DNA from: Bacteroidales bacterium | GTDB taxonomy: Bacteria; Bacteroidota; Bacteroidia; Bacteroidales; P3 | NCBI GenBank assembly: GCA_031286005.1 | Contig: JAITVC010000264.1 | Coordinates: forward strand, 1-6,629 | Direction: 5' to 3' | DNA: 6,629 bases | Shown: positions 1 through 5,069 of the stretch, in pieces | Layout: each line of letters begins with the position of its first letter | Position numbering within the stretch: the first letter of the stretch is position 1 | Made by a program: the position numbers and the translations under genes | The notes under the pieces: generated by a model | What the model was told of the DNA's origin: nothing | The model's input: only the letters and a program-made list of their open reading frames with translations | Database searches by the model: none

Positions 1-192
1 GGCCTTATATTTACACCTATCGGAATGCTTTTAGGGATGTTTCTTGGCGCGTTTATCGGGGAAATGATGGTTAACAACGATACCCGAAAAGCCTTACGCG
101 TTTCGGCCATGACATTTGTGGGATTTCTACTGTCGACAGGACTAAAATTAATGTATGTAGGCATTTGTTTTTGGTATTTTTTCGCTCAATAG
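1..192 (+). CDS. DUF456-like membrane protein, C-terminal fragment
   Basis: This is the 3' end of a gene that begins left of the window. Frame 1 is open from base 1 to a TAG at 190-192 and gives the last 63 residues. Two hydrophobic segments are visible. The first is glycine-rich (about residues 1-20, containing TPIGMLLGMFLGAFIGE). A short polar stretch with NNDTRKAL follows, then a second segment (about residues 37-62) containing a GFLLSTGLKL motif. A glycine-rich membrane hairpin, a Gly-Glu, a charged linker and a final G-x-x-x-K-L helix resemble the end of DUF456 proteins, small integral membrane proteins of unknown function found in many bacteria. The family call rests on remembered resemblance; only the membrane character is seen directly. 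The gene ends 46 bp before mfd, which has its own promoter, so co-transcription is not required. Confidence 0.75.
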   Translation, partial: GLIFTPIGMLLGMFLGAFIGEMMVNNDTRKALRVSAMTFVGFLLSTGLKLMYVGICFWYFFAQ

Positions 193-216
193 CGTTTCCA
201 TTTTTCGGGTTTTTCG

Positions 217-224
217 TATCTTTG
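217..224 (+). promoter_or_regulatory. mfd promoter, Bacteroidota -7 element (TATCTTTG)
   Basis: TATCTTTG matches the Bacteroidota sigma-ABfr -7 consensus TAnnTTTG exactly. It sits in the 46-bp gap between the upstream stop codon and the mfd ATG at 239. The -33 element is weak: about 20 bp upstream there is only a GTTT run near 194-197. A start site 5-7 nt downstream would leave an mfd leader of only about 8-10 nt, with no Shine-Dalgarno sequence. The surrounding 16 nt (210-225) recur exactly on the - strand at 4880-4895, around another predicted promoter. Confidence 0.7.
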
Positions 225-238
225 CATTCTTTTTTATC

Positions 239-3200
239 ATGACATCCGCAGAACTTATCCAAATCTATCGTCAATCGCCGAATGTGAAAACCCTTGTGCA
301 GGCGTTGCAAAAATCCGATACTCTTTTGAAAGCAGGCCTTTCCGGATTTTCGGGCTCATCGCGTGCATTGATTGCCGCTGCAACGATTTCGGAAACCTAT
401 CTCTATCATTTGTTCATTTTGCAGGATAGAGAAGAAGCTGCCTATTTTCACAACGATTTGGAAAAGTTGTTGGACGAATACCAGTTGGATTTTGAGCAGA
501 AAAATGTGTTGTTTTTTCCCGCTTCCGCGAAACGGCCCTACGATGCGGAGTTGGTAGATAACGCCAATGTGTTGCAACGTGCCGAAGTTCTACATCGTTT
601 ATCGCAATGTCGTTCCTCGCTCCCCGCACTCATTATTGTAACGTATCCCGAAGCCCTTTCCGAAAAGGTAATTACACAAACCGTGTTGCGAAAAAACACT
701 ATCAAACTGCAAACCCACGAAGCGGTTTCTTTAGATTTTGTGATTGACCTTTTGATAGAACATCATTTTGAGCGAGTGGATTTTGTTTTGGAACCCGGCC
801 AATATGCTGTTCGTGGCGGTATTTTAGATGTGTTTTCATTTGCCGGAGACGACCCCTATCGGTTGGAGTTCTTTGGCGACGAAATAGAATCCATTCGCAG
901 TTTCGATGCGGTTTCGCAACTTTCCAAACAGCGTTATGAGAATATCACTATTCTACCCAATATCCACGCTTCGACTCCGCTCAGCGACCACAATCCGGAC
1001 ACTGAGCGAAGTCGAAGTGCCCGCGTTTCTATTTTTGCCCATCTTCCAAAAGATACCGCTATTTGGTTAGATGATGCAGAGTCGTGCAGCGTGGTTTTAA
1101 ACCGTTCGTTAGATAAGGCTACGCAGATTTATCAATCGTTAGAATCGCTGGTATCGAGAGCAAAGCCAGAAGAACTATATTGTTCGGGCGACGAGTTTTT
1201 GAAGGATATTAAGGCGTTTCCTATCGTTGAATTTGGGATGTCGAATTATTTCAAGCACGACGAGGATATTGCCTTTGATTTTCGTCCACAGCCTGCGTTT
1301 AATAAACAATTTGAACTATTAGTCAACACCCTGTTAGACCAATCCGACAACGGTTATTCTAACTTAATTCTGTCGGACAATGCCAAGCAGATTCAACGTT
1401 TGGAACGTGTGTTTTTCGAGTTGGGAAGCGCCGAACGGCAAGTGCGGTTTATTCCTTTGAAAATTTCTGTTCACGAGGGTTTCATCGACCATCAACAGAA
1501 AATAGCGTGCTTTACCGACCATCAAATCTTTGAACGCTACCACCGCTTTACCACCCATCGCCAAATTCAGAACAAGGAAACGATTACGCTAAAAGAGCTC
1601 TATGATTTGAAGCCGGGCGATTACGTAACCCACATCGACCATGGCGTTGCACGTTTTGGAGGGCTTGAAAAGACGGAGGTTGGCGGGCATCAGCAAGAAA
1701 CCATTCGCTTGGTCTACAAAGATAACGATGTGCTTTTTATCAGCATTCACGCTCTGCACAAAATATCTCGCTACAGCGGAAAAGAAGGTACTGCCCCCAC
1801 ATTGACACGCTTGGGCTCCAACACGTGGAGCGTTCTAAAACATAAAGCCAAGCAGCGTGTCAAAGATATTGCCAAAGATTTAATCAAACTCTATGCCCAG
1901 CGCAAAGCCTCTCGCGGTTTCGCTTTCAATGCGGATTCGTTTTTGCAAAACGAGTTGGAAGCCTCGTTTTTTTACGAAGACACGCCCGACCAGCTCAAAG
2001 CCACGCAAGATGTGAAAACTGATATGGAATCCATTTCGCCGATGGATAGATTGATTTGCGGCGATGTGGGCTTTGGAAAGACCGAAGTGGCCATTCGTGC
2101 GGCTTTCAAAGCGGTGTCCGATGGTAAGCAAGTCGCCGTTTTGGTGCCTACAACAATCCTTGCGTTTCAGCATTATAAAACGTTTTCCGAACGTTTGAAA
2201 AACATGCCGTGCAAAGTGGATTATATTTCACGATTCCGCACCACCAAAGAGAAAACACATATCCTAAAAGAATTGAAAAACGGACAAGTCGACATCCTAA
2301 TAGGCACGCATCGCCTTACGGGAAAAGACATTCAATTCAAGGATTTGGGCTTGTTAATTATCGACGAAGAACAGAAATTCGGCGTGGCCATGAAAGAGAA
2401 ATTGAAAGCCATGAAAGTGAATGTCGACACGCTCGCACTTTCGGCAACGCCCATTCCACGCACCTTGCAGTTCTCGTTGATGGGTGCGCGCGACATGTCG
2501 ATTATCAGCACGCCGCCGCCCAATCGCTTCCCCGTTCACACCGAAATTCATGTGTTCGACGAAGAAATTATTCGAGATGCGATTGTTCATGAATTGAGTC
2601 GAGGCGGACAGGTGTTCTTCGTGCACAGCCGTGTGCAAAACATCATGGACATCGCCGGATTAGTGCAACGTTTGGTGCCCGATGCCCGCATTGGCGTGGG
2701 GCACGGACAAATGGACGGCGACAAACTCGAAGATGTGATGATGAGTTTTATCGAAGGCGAACTGGATATTTTAGTAGCCACCAAAATTGTGGAAAACGGC
2801 CTGGATATTCCCAATGCGAACACCATTATCATCAACGAAGCACAGGCTTACGGATTGAGCGAATTGCACCAGTTGCGCGGACGGGTGGGACGGTCAAACA
2901 AGAAATCGTTCTGCTATCTGATTTCGCCGCCATCCTACCAATTGAGCGATGAGGCCAAGAAACGCTTGCGTGCGATTGAGGAATTTTCGGAAATAGGCAG
3001 CGGTTTCAACATCGCCATGCGCGACTTGGATATTCGTGGTGCGGGCAATGTGCTTGGCGCTGAACAGAGCGGGTTTATTGCCGATATTGGCTTCGACACC
3101 TATCACAAAATCTTGGACGAAGCCATTCAAGAGTTGAAAGAAACCGAGTTTAAAGACCTCTATCAATCGGATGAAAAACCCGAAATATTGGCCTCAAAAG

Positions 3201-3640
3201 ATTGTGTTATTGAAACCGATTTGGAACTGCTGATGCCCGACACTTACGTGAACAGTGTGGCCGAAAGGCTCAGCCTCTACAAACAATTGGATGCGCTGGA
3301 AACCGACGAGGAACTCGCCACATTCAAACACCAATTGGAAGACCGCTTCGGCAAAGTGCCCCCACAAACCGAAGAACTCATCGAAACAATAAAAATGCGC
3401 CGCATGGCGAAACAAATCGGATTGGAAAAAGCGGTTTTGAAACGTCAGAAGTTTGTCGGCACATTCATCACCGACCAAGATTCTACATTCTACCAATCGC
3501 CCACCTTTGAAAAGGTTTTAGAGTTCGTCAAAAACCACCCGAAAGACTGCGAATTTAAAGAAATCAACGGCAAACTAACCATCGCATTTCCGAATATCAA
3601 ACACGTTTCGGAGGTTTGCAACATTTTTGAGATGTTTTAA
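239..3640 (+). CDS. mfd: Transcription-repair coupling factor Mfd (SF2 DNA translocase)
   Basis: Mfd is a cytoplasmic ATP-driven translocase that pushes stalled RNA polymerase off DNA and recruits UvrA to the lesion. The gene is full length (1133 aa; the E. coli protein is 1148). In order it shows: a UvrB-homology region with GQYAVRGGILDVF (residues 187-199) and RLEFFGDEIESIR (208-220); the RNA-polymerase-interacting CarD-like domain starting at LKPGDYVTHIDHGVARF (457-473); Walker A GDVGFGKTE (608-616); the DEEQ box (709-712); SATPIPRT (735-742); QLRGRVGR (878-885); the RecG-like TRG motif with RDLDIRGAGNVLG (928-940); and a C-terminal domain 7 starting near LLMPDTYVNS (997-1006). The ATG at 239 is the only sensible start, lying 15 bp after the -7 element. 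One oddity is residues 244-260, which are encoded by a long imperfect palindrome that looks inserted (see the repeat at 967-1019). Otherwise all key ATPase motifs are intact and the product should be functional. Confidence 0.98.
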   Translation: MTSAELIQIYRQSPNVKTLVQALQKSDTLLKAGLSGFSGSSRALIAAATISETYLYHLFILQDREEAAYFHNDLEKLLDEYQLDFEQKNVLFFPASAKRPYDAELVDNANVLQRAEVLHRLSQCRSSLPALIIVTYPEALSEKVITQTVLRKNTIKLQTHEAVSLDFVIDLLIEHHFERVDFVLEPGQYAVRGGILDVFSFAGDDPYRLEFFGDEIESIRSFDAVSQLSKQRYENITILPNIHASTPLSDHNPDTERSRSARVSIFAHLPKDTAIWLDDAESCSVVLNRSLDKATQIYQSLESLVSRAKPEELYCSGDEFLKDIKAFPIVEFGMSNYFKHDEDIAFDFRPQPAFNKQFELLVNTLLDQSDNGYSNLILSDNAKQIQRLERVFFELGSAERQVRFIPLKISVHEGFIDHQQKIACFTDHQIFERYHRFTTHRQIQNKETITLKELYDLKPGDYVTHIDHGVARFGGLEKTEVGGHQQETIRLVYKDNDVLFISIHALHKISRYSGKEGTAPTLTRLGSNTWSVLKHKAKQRVKDIAKDLIKLYAQRKASRGFAFNADSFLQNELEASFFYEDTPDQLKATQDVKTDMESISPMDRLICGDVGFGKTEVAIRAAFKAVSDGKQVAVLVPTTILAFQHYKTFSERLKNMPCKVDYISRFRTTKEKTHILKELKNGQVDILIGTHRLTGKDIQFKDLGLLIIDEEQKFGVAMKEKLKAMKVNVDTLALSATPIPRTLQFSLMGARDMSIISTPPPNRFPVHTEIHVFDEEIIRDAIVHELSRGGQVFFVHSRVQNIMDIAGLVQRLVPDARIGVGHGQMDGDKLEDVMMSFIEGELDILVATKIVENGLDIPNANTIIINEAQAYGLSELHQLRGRVGRSNKKSFCYLISPPSYQLSDEAKKRLRAIEEFSEIGSGFNIAMRDLDIRGAGNVLGAEQSGFIADIGFDTYHKILDEAIQELKETEFKDLYQSDEKPEILASKDCVIETDLELLMPDTYVNSVAERLSLYKQLDALETDEELATFKHQLEDRFGKVPPQTEELIETIKMRRMAKQIGLEKAVLKRQKFVGTFITDQDSTFYQSPTFEKVLEFVKNHPKDCEFKEINGKLTIAFPNIKHVSEVCNIFEMF
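967..1019. repeat. Palindromic element embedded in frame in mfd
   Basis: A 23-nt left arm (967-989) and a 23-nt right arm (997-1019) pair as an imperfect inverted repeat with 19 of 23 positions complementary and a 7-nt loop. The arms contain TTCGACTCCGCTCAG and CTGAGCGAAGTCGAA. The element encodes about 17 residues (244-260, ASTPLSDHNPDTERSRS), rich in Ser, Arg, Asp and Pro, between the hydrophobic ILPNI and RVSIFAHLPKDTAIW segments. The right arm shares GAGCGAA and GAAGTCGA blocks with the intergenic palindrome at 4541-4577. I recall this type of sequence as a common dispersed intergenic palindrome in Bacteroidota genomes; that it is a mobile or dispersed family here is inference from one window. 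Confidence 0.75.
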
Positions 3641-3641
3641 T

Positions 3642-3675
3642 AAAAACGTAGGGGTCGAAAATATTCGACCCCTAC
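3642..3675 (-). terminator. Rho-independent terminator of the DUF6261 gene (between convergent genes)
   Basis: A perfect 12-bp inverted repeat, GTAGGGGTCGAA (3648-3659) and TTCGACCCCTAC (3664-3675), encloses the 4-nt loop AATA. On the - strand the stem is followed by G and then five T (3646-3642), which fits an intrinsic terminator 5 bp after the DUF6261 stop codon. On the + strand it is followed by CATGATTATT with no T-tract, so termination of mfd there would be weaker. The repeat also resembles dispersed GTAGGGG-type palindromes remembered from Bacteroidales genomes and may belong to such a family. Confidence 0.7.
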
Positions 3676-3680
3676 CATGA

Positions 3681-4424
3681 TTATTCCGTTTCCTCTTCCT
3701 TTTTCTTTACCGCCGCGATGCCCTTGCGTTTGGCCAAAAGGGCTTCGTATCTGTCGATAACGGGATTGAAGTTGCGGATGAACTCGCCGAATAGGGCGTC
3801 GCCCTCCAAAACGATGAGGGCATGGATAACATCCACGATAGTGCGATAGGCCTTGTCCAACTGCTGGCGCACGTCTTTCAAAACGAGGTCGGTTTTCAGT
3901 CCCGTTTCCTCGTAGCGACCGCCCATCAATTGGTCGAACGCTTTGTTGGCCGTTTTTAGTTCAGCCACCCAATCCCACACGCCCACGAGTTTGGCATCTG
4001 CGGCATATTGCCCCTCAAGGTCTTGCAGCAGGTTGTTGATGGCCGAAGTTTCGGCATCCAGCGGTTTTTGCGCCAGATTTCCGTAGGTGTCGAGCACAAT
4101 TTTGAGCCGTTCGGCCGCCTTTTGCACATCGGGTTTAAAATGGTTGAGCGCCGAAATATTAGCATCGGCCATTCCTCGAAAGAGAACATCGCGCGCCTTA
4201 TCCGCATCCAAAAGTTCCGCCGTGAGCGCACTTTTCGTAATCTTTACCAACGCCTCGTCTTCTTGATTAAAAACGACGAGATACGGCTCAAAGCGGTCTC
4301 TCACTTGCCGGCTCTCATTTTCGCCGTCGATAAGATGTTTTTGCACTAAATTCCGAAATTCCGTGTGGAATTGGAAATGTTCGTCATTGCGAAGATTGTT
4401 TTGATTGAATTTTTTGATTTGCAT
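3681..4424 (-). CDS. DUF6261 family protein, function unknown
   Basis: This is a complete 247-aa protein with a TAA stop at 3683-3681. It has no signal peptide or membrane segment and is predicted to be cytoplasmic and largely helical. The pattern matches what I remember of DUF6261: an N-terminal LRNDEHFQFHTEF segment (residues 11-23); a central region with RDVLFRGMADANISALNHF, then AAERLKIVLDTYGNLAQKPL; a VGVWDWVAELKTANKAFD segment; and a C-terminal half ending in a lysine/glutamate tail (KKKEEETE). No catalytic motif is visible and the family has no assigned function that I know of. The ATG at 4424 is chosen because the family's N-terminal motif begins about 10 residues later. No Shine-Dalgarno sequence precedes it, and the immediate upstream bases are AT-rich. 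The nearest convincing promoter on this strand is about 450 bp upstream (4881-4911), which would give a long repeat-filled leader. A doubtful open frame ends 3 bp before this start. Confidence 0.85.
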   Translation of the reverse strand: MQIKKFNQNNLRNDEHFQFHTEFRNLVQKHLIDGENESRQVRDRFEPYLVVFNQEDEALVKITKSALTAELLDADKARDVLFRGMADANISALNHFKPDVQKAAERLKIVLDTYGNLAQKPLDAETSAINNLLQDLEGQYAADAKLVGVWDWVAELKTANKAFDQLMGGRYEETGLKTDLVLKDVRQQLDKAYRTIVDVIHALIVLEGDALFGEFIRNFNPVIDRYEALLAKRKGIAAVKKKEEETE

Positions 4425-4454
4425 AAATTAAATATTTGTGATTAATAGTTTGCG

Positions 4455-4498
4455 GATGTCTCGACGGCGCGCACTGCGTGCGCTTGCTCGACATGACG
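4455..4498. repeat. Palindromic intergenic element, copy A (ATGTC/GACAT stem)
   Basis: An outer stem ATGTC (4456-4460) and GACAT (4490-4494) encloses a GC-rich inner hairpin GCGCAC-TGC-GTGCGC (4469-4483). Read on the - strand it starts CGTCATGTCGAGC, contains ACGCAGT or a close variant, and ends GTCGAGACATC. This is the same architecture as the element at 4541-4577 in the opposite orientation. It lies 30 bp upstream of the DUF6261 start codon. Confidence 0.7.
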
Positions 4499-4540
4499 GG
4501 AATCGCAGGCAGGGAAAAATGAGAGAATGAAAATAGTCGT

Positions 4541-4577
4541 CGTCATTCCGAGCGAAACGCAGTGAAGTCGAGGAATC
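4541..4577. repeat. Palindromic intergenic element, copy B (ATTCC/GGAAT stem)
   Basis: The element runs CGTCATTCCGAGCG...ACGCAGT...GAAGTCGAGGAATC, with an outer stem ATTCC (4545-4549) and GGAAT (4572-4576) and a small internal GCG-AAA-CGC hairpin. I recall this as a widespread dispersed intergenic sequence in Bacteroidota, whose accidental translation gives SSTSLRFARND peptides. It is related to copy A (4455-4498) and shares GAGCGAA and GAAGTCGA with the palindrome inside mfd. Confidence 0.7.
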
Positions 4578-4590
4578 TCCTTGAACAGAG

Positions 4591-4800
4591 GTTTCAGAAC
4601 CTTCTGAAAGTGTCGGCAAGGCCGTTTTGTTACTTTCAGAGCTTTCTGAAAGTCCCGACAAGGCCATTTTGTTAGTTTCAGAGACTTCTGAAAGTTCCGG
4701 CAAGGGCATTTTGTTACTTTCAGAGACTTCTGAAAGTCTAAAAAAGGGCATTTTGTTACTTTCAGAACCTTCTGAAAGCCTAAAACCTGACAAAATGTCA
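4591..4800. repeat. 42-bp tandem repeat array, five units each with a hairpin
   Basis: TTTCAG occurs at 4592, 4634, 4676, 4718 and 4760, exactly 42 bp apart each time. Each unit begins with a 20-nt palindrome CTTTCAGANNNNTCTGAAAG: 8-bp arms with a 4-nt loop that differs (ACCT, GCTT, GACT, GACT, ACCT). The arms are identical except for the outermost base, which is G instead of C in units 1 and 3. The remaining 22 bp are more variable and end with AAGG(C/G)C(A/G)TTTTGTTA in units 1-4. In unit 5 the CATTTTGTTA end is replaced, in register, by CAAAATGTCA, which is the core in reverse complement. The spacers resemble each other and there is no cas context, so this is not a CRISPR array. Confidence 0.95.
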
Positions 4801-4819
4801 GTCTCATGACATTTTGACA
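4788..4819. repeat. Inverted repeat TGACAAAATGTCA / TGACATTTTGACA closing the array
   Basis: Two 13-nt arms (4788-4800 and 4807-4819) pair with one mismatch across a 6-nt loop (GTCTCA). The left arm is also a short hairpin in itself (TGACA-AAA-TGTCA) and forms the end of the last 42-bp unit. It marks the recA-proximal boundary of the array. There is no T-tract on either side, so it is not an obvious terminator. Confidence 0.75.
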
Positions 4820-4880
4820 CGTCAGAAGATAGCAATGCATTAGGTTTGTAGGTTTGTTGCATGTTTCAGAAAATTTTCGG

Positions 4881-4911
4881 CAAAGATACGAAAAATTTTT
4901 GAAACCGCCAA
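4881..4911 (-). promoter_or_regulatory. Minus-strand promoter (TTG-N20-TATCTTTG) toward the repeats and DUF6261
   Basis: On the - strand TTG (4911-4909) is followed after 20 bp by TATCTTTG (4888-4881), a perfect TAnnTTTG -7 element at the usual Bacteroidota -33/-7 spacing. The 16 nt TTTTTCGTATCTTTGC (4895-4880) are identical to those around the mfd promoter. Transcription would start near 4875 and run through the 42-bp array and both palindromes into DUF6261. No better promoter was seen nearer to that gene. Confidence 0.65.
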
Positions 4912-4945
4912 TCCCTATTCACTTTTCACTAATCCCGACTCACTT

Positions 4946-4970
4946 TTAACAATTATTAACACTTTTTAAC
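4946..4970. promoter_or_regulatory. Three TTAAC boxes at exact 10-bp spacing upstream of recA
   Basis: TTAAC occurs at 4946-4950, 4956-4960 and 4966-4970, one helical turn apart, ending 23 bp before the recA -7 element. A fourth copy lies in the leader at 5046-5050, 80 bp after the third. Possible roles are an operator, an UP-like element or AT-rich curved DNA. No canonical LexA/SOS box was recognised here. AT-rich Bacteroidota DNA makes TTAAC common, so chance is possible. Confidence 0.3.
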
Positions 4971-4993
4971 TTTTTTTTTCGGAAATTTTGTTG

Positions 4994-5001
4994 TACTTTT
5001 G
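4994..5001 (+). promoter_or_regulatory. recA promoter, -7 element (TACTTTTG)
   Basis: TACTTTTG matches TAnnTTTG exactly. The -33 position 20 bp upstream falls in a run of T (4971-4979) rather than a clear TTG. A start site near 5007 would give a leader of about 60 nt, AT-rich and without a Shine-Dalgarno sequence, ending in AATACTATAATGAT before the recA ATG. Confidence 0.7.
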
Positions 5002-5069
5002 CAAATGATTTTCGGGACATAAAGTTTCTGGAATAACTCAATAAATTAACATTTAAATACTATAATGAT

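Larger units (their letters stand above)
4428..4862 (-). other. Open frame of 144 codons made largely of repeats; doubtful as a gene
   Basis: An ATG at 4862-4860, about 18 nt after a perfect -7 element, opens a frame that stops with TAA at 4430-4428, only 3 bp before the DUF6261 ATG. That layout resembles a leader gene translationally coupled to DUF6261. Its product would have a unique 28-residue start, then repeats of 14 residues (SEVSESNKMPLPEL type), then a tail encoded by the two palindromes (SSTSLRFARNDD and a basic Arg/Ala/Ser stretch). Against a real protein: the array is open in several frames on both strands because its 42-bp period is a multiple of three. In this frame almost every difference between units changes the amino acid, whereas the hairpin arms are kept. 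I know no protein family that matches. More likely this is a transcribed, non-coding leader. Confidence 0.25.

Noticed and set aside
2209..2592. A 127-codon + strand frame inside mfd
   Set aside because: It overlaps the conserved translocase motifs of mfd in another frame and has biased, motif-free composition.
4591..4800. The 42-bp array as a CRISPR array
   Set aside because: The spacers are near-copies of one another, the repeat unit is contiguous, the 20-nt palindrome has variable loops, and there are no cas genes in the window.
4627..4809. A 60-codon + strand frame through the array (repeats of SETSES type)
   Set aside because: It is open only because the 42-bp period is a multiple of three; there is no promoter or start context, and it ends within the closing inverted repeat.
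4860..5069. A canonical LexA/SOS operator before recA
   Set aside because: No sequence resembling the known CTGT-N8-ACAG or GAAC-N4-GTTC type boxes was found near the promoter.
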